This document shows positions 43,323-52,152 of a stretch of 64,000 nucleotides of DNA, one piece after another. The stretch comes from Leptofilum sp965223525 (lineage in GTDB: Bacteria; Chloroflexota; Anaerolineae; Promineifilales; Promineifilaceae), in the NCBI RefSeq assembly GCF_965223525.1, contig NZ_CBDCWX010000005.1:992001-1056000 (forward strand), in the 5' to 3' direction. The notes beneath the pieces are model-generated. The model worked only from the letters and a program-made list of their open reading frames with translations. It made no database searches and was not told where the DNA came from. The position numbers were made by a program, and so were the translations under genes. How positions within the stretch are numbered: the first letter of the stretch is position 1; the number at the start of each line of letters is the position of its first letter.

Positions 43323-44285
43323 GTGAAATCATTTTTTGTTACCAATATCAAAATCGGGGACGAGTTGGAAAATGAACCGTTCCTCATTCAAGATTCTATT
43401 TTGCGTGAGACGAAGGATGGACGGCCGTATCTACTAGGCTCTCTCCGCGACAACACTGGGCAACTTTCTTTTGTCTACTGGGACATCCCCAGCTACACTG
43501 AAAGTTGGGTCGCTACCGGCAGTGCCGTACTGGTTACTGGCCGCGCAGTGCGCTACAAAGACGCCCTGCAAATCAACGTCACGGACATGAACCAAAACCA
43601 GGAACCTGTTCTGGCGGATCTATTGCCAGCCAGCCGCCGCCCTCGCGCCGAAATGTTAGCAGAGCTAAACACACACATCCGCAGCCTGGGGCAGCCCTGG
43701 CAGCAGTTGGTAACGAAGCTGCTCTTGGAAGAAAAATTTTTGGCACTTTTTGCCGATGCGCCCGCCGCCCGCAATATGCACCATGCCTACATTGGGGGCT
43801 TGATGGAGCACACGCTGAGTATGGCCAAAATAGCAAATCAGTTGGCCAGCCATTACCCATTTGTCAATCGGGATTTGCTGCTGGCAGGCACGTTGCTGCA
43901 CGACATGGGCAAGACGATTGAGTACGACATCAGCAAATCGTTCAGCTTCTCGGAAGACGGCCGTCTGGTAGGCCACATTACCCGCGCCGTCGTCATGGTA
44001 GAAAAAGCAGCCATAGAGCTGGATGATTTTCCAGAAGAGGATTTGCGTCATCTGGTGCATCTCATCGCCTCACATCACGGCACGCAGGAATGGGGTTCCC
44101 CCATTGTGCCCAAAACGCTAGAAGCGATCTTGCTGCACCAAATTGATTTGCTAGACAGCCGCGTCCAGGGCTTCTTTGACCACCTGTCTAATGACAACGG
44201 CGAAGGCGACTGGACAGTCAAAAGCAGCTACATGTTCAACACAGAACTTCGCCGCCCCGACGGTTTCGACTGGCAATCTAGCTAA
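43323..44285 (+). CDS. YhaM-type 3'-5' exoribonuclease (OB-fold plus HD domain)
   Basis: The start is GTG (43323) with GAGAGG upstream. The 320 residues have an N-terminal OB-fold part (about 1-95, with GQLSFVYWDIPS) and an HD domain (about 150-290): HHAYIGGLMEHTLSMAKI and LLHDMGKTIEYD with the HD pair, LIASHHGTQEWGSP with the later His pair. The YhaM family trims RNA and DNA from the 3' end. The length matches that family (about 315 residues). The regulatory link is not clear. Confidence 0.88.
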   Translation: MKSFFVTNIKIGDELENEPFLIQDSILRETKDGRPYLLGSLRDNTGQLSFVYWDIPSYTESWVATGSAVLVTGRAVRYKDALQINVTDMNQNQEPVLADLLPASRRPRAEMLAELNTHIRSLGQPWQQLVTKLLLEEKFLALFADAPAARNMHHAYIGGLMEHTLSMAKIANQLASHYPFVNRDLLLAGTLLHDMGKTIEYDISKSFSFSEDGRLVGHITRAVVMVEKAAIELDDFPEEDLRHLVHLIASHHGTQEWGSPIVPKTLEAILLHQIDLLDSRVQGFFDHLSNDNGEGDWTVKSSYMFNTELRRPDGFDWQSS

Positions 44286-44306
44286 AAATCCATAAACGAT
44301 AATTAT

Positions 44307-44966
44307 ATGCGGCCTTACAAATTTCCAAAAAAGTTAATCGCGCTTTTATCATTTTGGATAGCTGTGTGGTTATGGATCACTTTAACGCCAACACTGCCTA
44401 TCTTGGCTTGTTTACCTGCGGGGCGATTCAACTATACCGTAACAGAAAGAACCCATGATGCAGAATTGGTGTTTGAGGGAACGGTTCTAAAAACAAATGA
44501 TTTGGATAGCACAGTTGTTGAAGGAGATTTTGGCAACATTGGTGCCGGGAGCAGAACATCCACTGGCAGCTATGGAGCAACAGTCGCAGTACATCAATAT
44601 TTCAAAGGTTCTGGACCTGAAATAATTGAAATTGAGGGCTTCGGTTTGGGTGGGAGCTGTTTGTCATCAGTATTTCCTGGAAGCAACTTCATCTTTTTTG
44701 CAAATGGTAATCCTTCTGAAATATTGACCGCCAACTATTTGGGAGTTTATAGTGCCGTTGAAGAAGCAAATGCAGCAACCATTGCTGAAGCAATAAAGGC
44801 AACTGGCCATCTGCCTGTCGAAATCCAACATTCTCTCAAATATGATGCTATCCTATTCTTTTATCGGTTCTGGCCTTTCTTTGCTTGTTTGATGCCAATT
44901 GCTTTTATCTCTCTGCTGTGGTGGCTAATTCGGAGAAGAAAAGCTCGACAGAAGTTGACAGGATAA
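44307..44966 (+). CDS. Membrane-anchored protein, possibly NTR-like
   Basis: The 219-residue product has a signal/membrane segment (LIALLSFWIAVWLWITLTPTLPILA), an extracytoplasmic domain and a C-terminal membrane helix with a basic tail. The domain has AELVFEGTVLKTND, VAVHQYFKGSGPEIIEIEGFG and GSCLSSVFPGSNFIFFANG, which is suggestive of the NTR-like (tissue-inhibitor-of-metalloprotease) fold, but this is a loose match. It contains no ACGGCCGT. The function is unknown. Confidence 0.65.
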   Translation: MRPYKFPKKLIALLSFWIAVWLWITLTPTLPILACLPAGRFNYTVTERTHDAELVFEGTVLKTNDLDSTVVEGDFGNIGAGSRTSTGSYGATVAVHQYFKGSGPEIIEIEGFGLGGSCLSSVFPGSNFIFFANGNPSEILTANYLGVYSAVEEANAATIAEAIKATGHLPVEIQHSLKYDAILFFYRFWPFFACLMPIAFISLLWWLIRRRKARQKLTG

Positions 44967-44973
44967 TATCTGG

Positions 44974-47130
44974 CTATGGCTCTATGCGGTACACTGCGTA
45001 AAGTAGTCGGTTGTTTTCGTCGCGGATTTCTTCGTAACGGCCGTTCTCCCACGCCTCTTGTACAAATCTCAATTCATCCAGTCGCTCTGGCAAAAAGATC
45101 ATCATTGTTGGCTGAGTGATCTGCCAATCTGGTGGCGCAGTTAATGGTTCAACCAGATCAACAGCCTGCACATTTGGAGCCAAATACGGAATGGTCGCCA
45201 GGCTGAAATAGCCCATGCGCGGGAAGCCAAAGAAATATACATCAGGCGTTTCTGGTTCGTCTTGCAGGTCATACGCAATTTTTGTAGCCACCACCGTGTT
45301 ATCCCCACCCAGCGTGTACGATTCATACAGGCTACCAAAATAAAATGTTATGTCAATTAACACAAGCGCGATGAGCAGAACGGCCGTTCCCAGTCCAACC
45401 CATTCTCTGCCCGCAGGCCAAAACTGCCGTAACCAGCCGCCCACCAAACCCAGCGGCAGCGCCACAAGTACCATCACTGATGGCAGCGCCAAAATAAACC
45501 GCTGCGAAGCTGGCGGGTCCTGACTAAACCCACTTAGAAAAATAACGGAGAGGATAGGCAGCAGCAACAAACCAAAGCGACCATCCAGTCGCAGCACGCC
45601 CCAAATAAATCCTAGCAAAAACAGGCTCGCCGCCATTGGCAGCAGCAGCGGCACGCCCGGCGCATACAGCAACTGTAATGGTTCGTGAGTAAACCCCAAC
45701 GCCGCTTGCCCCATTTGGCGCAACACAATCACCCCTTCGCTTACGCCTGCTGCGGCGGCCATATTGGTCATCCGCTCGCCCATGATGGTAACACGGTTCA
45801 GCGGCGCTTGGAACTCAGCCCAGTGGGTTGCAAAATAAATCCCCAACGGTAGCACGGTAACAACGGCCGTTCCCGCACAAAGCAGCATATTCACAAGTTG
45901 CTGTTGCCATTGCACGCGCCGTCGCCACCACAGCCCCGCTAGCCAAATGAGTAGCAACAGCGGCAGCACCCGCACCGACACGTAAAAATATTGCCCCAGG
46001 CCCAGCGCAACGCCAGCCAAAAGCCACGGTAGCCGCCGACCCGTCCGCCAGCCAAGCCACACCCCAGCCAACACCAACGCCACAAACAGGCTGTCCCAAA
46101 TATTGTTCAGCCCAATCCTGCTCATGTGAATGTGATAATGAGACCCCATCATCAACAATGCGGCGGGAACGGCCGTTCCCCGGCCAAACATCACCCGCGC
46201 CAAAAAGTAGGTGGCCACCACCGCCAGCACGCCGCCCAGCGCCGCAAAATAGCGCACCGCCTCAATCGTCTGCCCAAACAGATCAATAAACACGCTTTGC
46301 AGGGCATAGTAAAAAGAAGGGAACGAAAACCAGCCGATGGTAAACCAGTTATTTGCCTGCCCCCGTACAAACAACGCCGCGTGCAGCCCGGCCGAGCCTT
46401 CATCGCCAGAGAAGGTGTTGGGAAATTGAGTAACGGCCGTTCCCCGCAACAACCACGCCCCAACAATCAATCCCAGCAACAACCACCACTCCCACCGTAC
46501 CAGCCCCAAATCGCGCCGCAGCCAAAAACGGTACTCCGTCAACGGCACGCCCCCCAGCAGCATAAAGCCAATTGCCAACAGCCAAGCCACCACCGACACA
46601 TCCCAGCGGTGCGCCAACCACAAATCTCCGGCCGCAAGCCAGGCCAAGAAAGTCAGCAAAACGGCCAGCAGCAGCAACAGCGTCTGCCAGCCCACCACGC
46701 CCAGCCGTTGCCCAAGCTGGTGCAGCCGGGCCGATACCCAATCGCTGGCCAAACCATCGGGGCGAACGCGACTGCCAGCCCACAAAAAGAGTGCGCCGCC
46801 CAGCACCATAACGCCGCCCACGGCCCAACGCGCCCCAATGGGCAGATGGGCAAACGCGAGCTGCCCCAACACAACCAGCAGCAGACCGCCGCCCAGCATG
46901 GTGGCAATCAGTTGGCGATGCGTTTGTGGGGTTAGCGTGGGATTTTGTGGTGTAGGCTCTGTAGGTTCAACCGCCTTGAGCAGATCGGTGCCAGCTGAAT
47001 CTACCCCCACATGCTGCCGCCAACGGCGCAGCAGCAGCCACCCAATCAGCAGCAACAAGACCCCCAACCACAAAAAAGCCAGCGTTGTATTTGGCGCATC
47101 AGTTATCACAATGTGAGCAATTATCGGCAT
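44974..47130 (-). CDS. GT39-type (ArnT/PMT-like) membrane glycosyltransferase
   Basis: The 718-residue protein has about 12 hydrophobic segments. The first large loop carries TQFPNTFSGDEGSAGLHAAL, where the acidic pair lies in the position used by GT-C glycosyltransferases, followed by FPSFYYALQSVFIDLFG. This layout matches the ArnT/PMT/GT39 families, which transfer sugars from lipid carriers. The acceptor is unknown. The C-terminal 130 residues are soluble (ETPDVYFFGFPRMGY). It converges with the membrane-anchored protein upstream, so the pair is not co-transcribed. Confidence 0.82.
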   Translation of the reverse strand: MPIIAHIVITDAPNTTLAFLWLGVLLLLIGWLLLRRWRQHVGVDSAGTDLLKAVEPTEPTPQNPTLTPQTHRQLIATMLGGGLLLVVLGQLAFAHLPIGARWAVGGVMVLGGALFLWAGSRVRPDGLASDWVSARLHQLGQRLGVVGWQTLLLLLAVLLTFLAWLAAGDLWLAHRWDVSVVAWLLAIGFMLLGGVPLTEYRFWLRRDLGLVRWEWWLLLGLIVGAWLLRGTAVTQFPNTFSGDEGSAGLHAALFVRGQANNWFTIGWFSFPSFYYALQSVFIDLFGQTIEAVRYFAALGGVLAVVATYFLARVMFGRGTAVPAALLMMGSHYHIHMSRIGLNNIWDSLFVALVLAGVWLGWRTGRRLPWLLAGVALGLGQYFYVSVRVLPLLLLIWLAGLWWRRRVQWQQQLVNMLLCAGTAVVTVLPLGIYFATHWAEFQAPLNRVTIMGERMTNMAAAAGVSEGVIVLRQMGQAALGFTHEPLQLLYAPGVPLLLPMAASLFLLGFIWGVLRLDGRFGLLLLPILSVIFLSGFSQDPPASQRFILALPSVMVLVALPLGLVGGWLRQFWPAGREWVGLGTAVLLIALVLIDITFYFGSLYESYTLGGDNTVVATKIAYDLQDEPETPDVYFFGFPRMGYFSLATIPYLAPNVQAVDLVEPLTAPPDWQITQPTMMIFLPERLDELRFVQEAWENGRYEEIRDENNRLLYAVYRIEP

Positions 47131-47175
47131 CTGCTAATTTTACGCAATACGGCCGCTACCTCTGGGAACCAAAGA

Positions 47176-47215
47176 GTGAACCCCAAGCTGAACACGCGTT
47201 CAGCTTGGGGTTCAC
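47176..47215. repeat. Perfect 18-bp inverted repeat in a divergent promoter region
   Basis: GTGAACCCCAAGCTGAAC (47176-47193) is the exact complement of 47198-47215, with a 4-nt loop. The gap lies between divergent genes, so it is not a terminator for either. It is a dispersed palindrome or an operator-like site. Confidence 0.65.
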
Positions 47216-47296
47216 CAGGGCAAACCACTTTTTGCTGCATCTTATCATTCCGTAGCAATTGTATTTACCTCTGCCAATGATAAAATCCTCCGTGCT

Positions 47297-48451
47297 ATGG
47301 AAAAAGAAACCAAACAGCTTGTCCAAGCCATCCACGATGCCCCAGAGCGCATTGTCCTCGTCGCTGCCGGGGCTGGCACCGAGGCACTCTCCAATCTATT
47401 GGGCGTTCCCGGCGCGACCCGCACCTTGCTAGAGGCGCTCGTCCCCTACAGCACCGCCGCCTTCGATGAGTTTCTGGGCAAGCCACCCGCAAAATACGTT
47501 ACCGAAAGAACCGCTCGCCTGCTGGCTGGCCGGGCCTTTACCCGCGCACGCTGGTTAGACGCTGCCAACCATCCTGTCGTGGGCGTTGCCTGCACCGCCA
47601 CCATCATCACCGACCGCCCCAAGCGCGGCGAGCATCGTGCCTTCATTGCCATCTGGCAGCCGGATCTTCTGGTGGAGTACGGCATTCATCTCAACAAGGG
47701 CTTTCGGAACCGATCGGGCGAAGAAAATCTAGTTAGCCGCATCATCCTCAACGGGCTGGCCGAGGCGATGGCTTTGCCCCACCGATTGCCGCTGCCCTTA
47801 ACAGCCGCAGACCGACTTGTGGTGTCTACGCATCATTTTGGGCAGGCGGCCCGTCAGCTAAATTTGGGTGAGCGTGCGTTTTTTGGGGTTCGGGCAGACG
47901 GCCGTATCCGTCATAAACATGTCAACTCACAGGCGCTACTCTCTGGCGCGTTCAACCCCCTGCACGACGGCCACCTGGAACTGCTGCAGGTCTCTGCCAA
48001 GCTACTCGGCCATCCGGTTGCCTTTGAAATATCAGCAAAAAATGTGGATAAGCCACCCATCTCCCCAGAAATGGTGGTGGCGCGCATTGCCCAATTTGCC
48101 GGACGCTGGCCCGTGTATGCCACCAACGCACCCACCTTTCTGGAAAAAGCACGGCTGTTTCCCAACACCATCTTTGTGATTGGTTTTGATACGGCCGTGC
48201 GCGTTCTTCAGCCCCGCTACTACCAAAACAGCATCACGCGACGAGATGCCGCCCTACACGAGATTGCGAACCAAGGCTGTTCATTTTTGGTGGCTGGTCG
48301 TCAGGATAAAAATGGGATTTTCCGAGATGGGGCACAGCTTAACGTGCCAGAGGAATTCCAGCAGCTATTCCGGCACATTCCAGCAGAGGCGTTCCGCAAA
48401 GATATTTCGTCTACAGAATTAAGGGCAACGGGGCAGCGCGGCAGCCGTTAA
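47297..48451 (+). CDS. CinA-like/NadD-like fusion (candidate NMN deamidase plus nucleotidyltransferase)
   Basis: Residues 1-160 match the CinA C-terminal (PncC, NMN amidohydrolase) domain: VAAGAGTEALSNLLGVPGATRTLLEALVPYS and ARLLAGRAFTRARWL. Residues 205-384 match the nucleotidyltransferase fold of NadD/NMNAT: LSGAFNPLHDGHLELL is the (T/S)GxFxPxHxGH loop and ISSTELR is the terminal ISSTxxR motif. If both parts work as in their families, the protein would deamidate NMN to NaMN and adenylate it, which is a short NAD-recycling path. Similar CinA-nucleotidyltransferase fusions occur in eukaryotes. Each activity is inferred from family membership. Confidence 0.8.
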   Translation: MEKETKQLVQAIHDAPERIVLVAAGAGTEALSNLLGVPGATRTLLEALVPYSTAAFDEFLGKPPAKYVTERTARLLAGRAFTRARWLDAANHPVVGVACTATIITDRPKRGEHRAFIAIWQPDLLVEYGIHLNKGFRNRSGEENLVSRIILNGLAEAMALPHRLPLPLTAADRLVVSTHHFGQAARQLNLGERAFFGVRADGRIRHKHVNSQALLSGAFNPLHDGHLELLQVSAKLLGHPVAFEISAKNVDKPPISPEMVVARIAQFAGRWPVYATNAPTFLEKARLFPNTIFVIGFDTAVRVLQPRYYQNSITRRDAALHEIANQGCSFLVAGRQDKNGIFRDGAQLNVPEEFQQLFRHIPAEAFRKDISSTELRATGQRGSR

Positions 48452-48462
48452 CCTATTGCAAC

Positions 48463-48500
48463 AAAAAAGGGCTTGATGTCTCCCAACACCAAGCCCCTTG
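48463..48500 (-). terminator. Terminator between the fusion gene and SpoVS
   Basis: GGGCTTG at 48469-48475 pairs with CAAGCCC at 48490-48496, and on the minus strand the stem is followed by a run of six T. It fits as the terminator of spoVS (stop at 48519) and could also serve the convergent plus-strand gene. Confidence 0.6.
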
Positions 48501-48518
48501 TAACCAAACCAAATTATT

Positions 48519-48791
48519 TTACGACGCTTGATTACGTGGCTCAACCACTATGCGAATGGCTGTTCGTTCTTGGTCGTCAATAGAAACTTCTACAAATGAC
48601 GGGTCACAAACGATATCAACCCCCTCCTCGGCCAGGTACCCTTTGGCAATGACAATTGCTTTTAGAGCCTGGTTGACGGCACCGGCTCCGATGGCCTGTA
48701 CCTCTGCCCGATTGACTTCCCGCATGACACCAGCGATGGCACCGGCAACAGCGGCCGTTCGAGATCGAGCAGAAACTTTGATGACGTTCAT
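48519..48791 (-). CDS. spoVS: SpoVS-family protein
   Basis: The 90-residue product matches SpoVS (stage V sporulation protein S): VIKVSARSRTAAVAGAIAGV, EVQAIGAGAVNQALKAIVIAKGYL and VDIVCDPSFVEVSIDDQER. SpoVS has an Alba-like fold and is found far beyond spore formers, where it is thought to act in regulation. No other sporulation gene is in the window. Upstream lies the longest gene-free gap of the window. Confidence 0.92.
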   Translation of the reverse strand: MNVIKVSARSRTAAVAGAIAGVMREVNRAEVQAIGAGAVNQALKAIVIAKGYLAEEGVDIVCDPSFVEVSIDDQERTAIRIVVEPRNQAS

Positions 48792-49474
48792 GTTAGGCCT
48801 CCAAGATGTCTCGTCAATGACCCACTTTCAGGTTCATGTCAGAGTGTAGTGCTCAGGATGACTAAATTCTCTCAATACATTAGTAAGTTGTCAAGGATAA
48901 CAGTACCCCCAATTCCTGGCAAAAAAAGGAGCCCCCGGAAAAATGCTCTTTAACTTTGCTTTTTGCTAAATAGTTAGCACTGTCGTTTCATAACCCATCC
49001 CCCAAATATTCGGCAGCCCCGGTACATTTACCCATATACAGACCTCTCACTTTTGCGCCTCAGCCACTTTTTGGTGTCAAATTGCAATAATATTGTGGAT
49101 AAACGGCCGTAAACTGTGGAAAACTGATCCCAGATGTGGAAAACTCCAGTTGTCATAAATTTCACAAAAAGAAACTATTCCCCAGATATGGGGGGCATAC
49201 TGAAGTCCTGGGCTATATACACATTTTGACCAAAATGGGAAACAACCGTGATAAATCCCAACAAATCCAAATTTATACAAAGAATTCCCCAACCACTGAA
49301 AAGACCTTTTGGTGGTTTTTCAGAAAGATATGGGTCAGCCCCGGAGAATAGCCGAAGATATGGGAACTAAAAAGAAATGTACACATATCCCCAGCCCCTA
49401 CGACTACATACTAAAAATAATATTGATAAGAATAATCATCTGAATAACTTCTTTAATAACAGAAACTGATCCAT

Positions 49475-49488
49475 AAACCTGACAGGTC
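49475..49488 (+). repeat. AAACCTGACAGGTC repeat unit
   Basis: This 14-mer differs by one base from the right arm of the inverted repeat inside the helicase gene (51661-51674). It contains the -35 box of the helicase promoter, so a repeat sequence appears to have supplied a promoter element. Confidence 0.55.
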
Positions 49489-49506
49489 TTTAACCAACGC
49501 TATAAT
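49479..49506 (+). promoter_or_regulatory. Promoter of the helicase gene (probably leaderless transcript)
   Basis: CTGACA (49479-49484) and TATAAT (49501-49506) are 16 bp apart. The predicted start of transcription, about 7 nt after the -10 box, falls on the ATG at 49513. No ribosome site precedes this ATG, so the mRNA is predicted to be leaderless. Confidence 0.6.
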
Positions 49507-49512
49507 CTTTAT

Positions 49513-52152
49513 ATGTCACTTGCTGAACTGATTGCCTCTTTGCGAATGAACCGAGACTTTATGCAGAATGTCGTCGCCTGGGAACGCATCCCGGCACGGC
49601 CGTCTGCCACACATCCCCTCACCTTGCCCCCACAAATTATCAAGGCACTGCAGCAGCGGGGGATTGACCAGTTGTTTACCCACCAGGCTGCGGCGGTATC
49701 AGCCGTTTCCCAAAACCAACACGTCGTCATTGCAACCACCACAGCCTCCGGTAAATCACTCTGTTACACTATCCCCGTTTTTCAACGCTTGCTAGAGCGA
49801 CCCAACGCCCGCGCCCTCTACATCTTCCCCACCAAGGCACTGGCGCAGGATCAACTCGCCGAAACCCAGGTGCTCATCGGTGCGGGCAATCTGCCGTTTG
49901 AAGTATACAGTTACGACGGCGACACGCCCCGCAGCCAGCGCACGCAGGTACGCCGCGCCAATGGCATTTTGATTACCAATCCTGACATGCTCCATGCAGG
50001 CATCTTGCCTTACCATACCGGCTGGCGCAATTTGCTGAGTAATCTGGAATTTGTTGTGCTGGATGAGATTCACGCCTACCGGGGCATCTTTGGCAGCCAC
50101 GTAGCCAACGTGCTGCGTCGCCTGCAGCGCCTGTGCCAATTTTACGGCAGCGAACCCCAATTTATTTGCTGCTCGGCCACCATTGCCAACCCCCAAGAAC
50201 ATGCAGAACGATTGGTGGAACGGCCGTTCCACCTCATCGACGAAACGCAAAATGGCGCACCCAGCGGCGAGAAGCAGTTCATTTTGTACAACCCGCCCAT
50301 CATCGACGAGACGCTAGGGCTGCGCGGCAGTTCCGTACTGGCCGCGCGGGATGCTGCCAGCACCTTCCTGGCCTCAGACATTCAAACCATCGTCTTTGCC
50401 CGCGCCCGCCAAACGGTAGAGCTGCTGCTGGCCTACCTGCGCGACGACGTGGTTTACCAAGGTGGCGAAGAACTGTCCGTGACGGGCTACCGGGGCGGCT
50501 ATTTGCCGCTGGAGCGTCGCCAAATCGAACACGGTCTACGCAACGGGCAGATTCGCGGCGTGGTGGCGACAAACGCGCTGGAATTGGGGATTGATATTGG
50601 GCAGCTAGATGCGGCCGTCATCACTGGCTACCCTGGCTCGATAGCCTCGATTTGGCAGCAGGCGGGCCGCGCCGGGCGACGCAACGACCAGTCCGTCGCC
50701 ATCATGGTCGCCAACAATAGCCCCCTCGACCAATACATCTGCACCCATCCGCGCTACATTTTTGGCAATTCGCCCGAACATGCGCTCACCAATCCAGACA
50801 ATTTACGCATCATGGTGCGCCATCTGCTTTGCGCAGCCTTTGAGCTACCCTTCAAGCAGGGCGAACCGTTTGGCGGTTTTGGCGACGCGACCCCACTGCT
50901 GGAAGCCCTGCGCAACGGCGGCGATTTGCACGAGACGCGGGATCAGTTTCATTATGTGGGGGAAGGCTCGCCCGCAACGGCCGTTTCCCTGCGAACCAGC
51001 GGCGATGATACCGTCGTCATTCAAGCCCACGATGAGGACAGCGTGCAGGTGATTGGCGAGGTGGATTTGGAAACCGCCCCCGTCATGGTGTACGAAGGCG
51101 CGATTTACATGCACCAGGCACGCACGTATTTGGTGGAGGAATTTGATTGGAACGGCCGTATCGCCCACGTCCGCCCCATCGAGGTAGATTACTACACCCG
51201 CGCCAGCGTCGGCAGCTCCATCCGCGAGCTGAACCCGCTGGAGACGGCCGAAGAAACCATCCTCACGCAAAGTCGCAAAGCCGAAGGGACTAAATCCAAA
51301 AAATCCGCGCAATCCGTGGCTATTCTCCGCGCCTGGGGAGACGTTACCGTCGTGACCAAGTCCACTGGCTACCGCAAAATCAAGCGATACACGCACGAGA
51401 CGCTGGGCTTTGGCGAGATTGAGTTGCCGGAGATGGTGCTGGAAACCAGCGGTTACTGGCTCATCTTCTCCGATGCGTTGACGGAGCGACTGTACGATGC
51501 GGGCATTTTGCTGCGACCCAACAACTACGGCCCCAACTGGCAGCAACAGCGCCAAATTGTCCTTGCCCGCGACAACCACCGCTGCCGCAACTGTGGTGCG
51601 GAAGGCCGCAAAGACCTGACAGGTTTACAACCAGACGAAGCTCAGAGCGAGTCACCTCAAAAACCTGTCAGGTCTGTTACGCTACACGTTCACCATATAC
51701 GGCCGTTCCGCGATTTCAACTACATCCCCGGCCAAAACGACCACTACAAAGAGGCCAACCAGCCTGAAAACCTGATCACCTTGTGCCCAAGCTGCCACAA
51801 GCAGGCCGAAGCTGGGCAGCAGGCTCGCTCCGCGCTGGGCGGGCTGGCCTATGTGCTGCGTAACCTCGCCCCGCTTTACCTCATGTGCGATCCCGGTGAC
51901 ATTGAGGTGGTTGCCGAAAGCCGCAGCCCGCTTACCAAAGCCCCCACGATTGTGATTTACGAGTCTGTAGCAGCGGGGGTGGGCTTTAGCCAGCGGCTGT
52001 TTGAGCAGCACCACGACCTGCTGCCCGCTGCTCTGGAGCTAGTCAGCGACTGCCACTGTCGCGACGGCTGCCCCGCCTGCGTCGGCCCCCCCGGCGAAAT
52101 CGGCCCGGACACCAAGCAAGTTACCCAGCAGCTTCTAAAAATGCTGACATGA
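49513..52152 (+). CDS. mrfA: MrfA/YprA-type DNA helicase with inserted HNH domain
   Basis: The 879-residue protein is an SF2 helicase of the MrfA group: TTTASGKSLCYT near residue 76 (P-loop), LDEIHAYRG near 183 (DEIH box), CCSATIANPQEH (motif III) and a second RecA part with VATNALELGIDIGQLDA and QQAGRAGRR (motifs V and VI). The C-terminus is a DUF1998 domain with the Zn-binding CHCRDGCPACVGP. Between the helicase and DUF1998 (about residues 675-770) lies an HNH module: CRNCGAEG, VHHIRPF, NLITLCPSCHKQ. MrfA in Bacillus acts in repair of mitomycin damage, and the HNH domain here may add strand cleavage. An in-frame palindrome is inserted inside the HNH part (51613-51674). Confidence 0.88.
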   Translation: MSLAELIASLRMNRDFMQNVVAWERIPARPSATHPLTLPPQIIKALQQRGIDQLFTHQAAAVSAVSQNQHVVIATTTASGKSLCYTIPVFQRLLERPNARALYIFPTKALAQDQLAETQVLIGAGNLPFEVYSYDGDTPRSQRTQVRRANGILITNPDMLHAGILPYHTGWRNLLSNLEFVVLDEIHAYRGIFGSHVANVLRRLQRLCQFYGSEPQFICCSATIANPQEHAERLVERPFHLIDETQNGAPSGEKQFILYNPPIIDETLGLRGSSVLAARDAASTFLASDIQTIVFARARQTVELLLAYLRDDVVYQGGEELSVTGYRGGYLPLERRQIEHGLRNGQIRGVVATNALELGIDIGQLDAAVITGYPGSIASIWQQAGRAGRRNDQSVAIMVANNSPLDQYICTHPRYIFGNSPEHALTNPDNLRIMVRHLLCAAFELPFKQGEPFGGFGDATPLLEALRNGGDLHETRDQFHYVGEGSPATAVSLRTSGDDTVVIQAHDEDSVQVIGEVDLETAPVMVYEGAIYMHQARTYLVEEFDWNGRIAHVRPIEVDYYTRASVGSSIRELNPLETAEETILTQSRKAEGTKSKKSAQSVAILRAWGDVTVVTKSTGYRKIKRYTHETLGFGEIELPEMVLETSGYWLIFSDALTERLYDAGILLRPNNYGPNWQQQRQIVLARDNHRCRNCGAEGRKDLTGLQPDEAQSESPQKPVRSVTLHVHHIRPFRDFNYIPGQNDHYKEANQPENLITLCPSCHKQAEAGQQARSALGGLAYVLRNLAPLYLMCDPGDIEVVAESRSPLTKAPTIVIYESVAAGVGFSQRLFEQHHDLLPAALELVSDCHCRDGCPACVGPPGEIGPDTKQVTQQLLKMLT
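51613..51674. repeat. In-frame inverted repeat within the HNH part of the helicase gene
   Basis: GACCTGACAGGTTT (51613-51626) and AAACCTGTCAGGTC (51661-51674) are exact reverse complements. The 62-bp segment lies between the first CxxC pair and the HH of the HNH module and encodes about 20 residues (DLTGLQPDEAQSESPQKPVR). It appears as an in-frame element inserted in a loop. A near-identical unit lies upstream of the gene at 49475. Confidence 0.7.

Larger units (their letters stand above)
48792..49512. other. AT-rich gene-free region with a DnaA-box-like site
   Basis: This 721-bp gap is AT-rich and has no convincing gene. It holds one perfect DnaA-box-type nonamer (TGTGGATAA, near 49095-49103), two close matches (TGTGGAAAA near 49114 and 49135) and repeats of CCCAGATATGGGG type (near 49178-49190). 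It ends in the promoter of the helicase gene. It may be a regulatory or replication-related region; the nearest gene set gives no clear support for an origin. Confidence 0.4.

Noticed and set aside
46126..46935. 269-codon frame on the plus strand, rich in Gln, Pro and His
   Set aside because: It is the complement of membrane helices in the GT39-type gene; the odd composition is the usual result of such a shadow.
50845..51579. 244-codon frame on the minus strand
   Set aside because: It is antisense to the MrfA-type helicase and has no own motifs.
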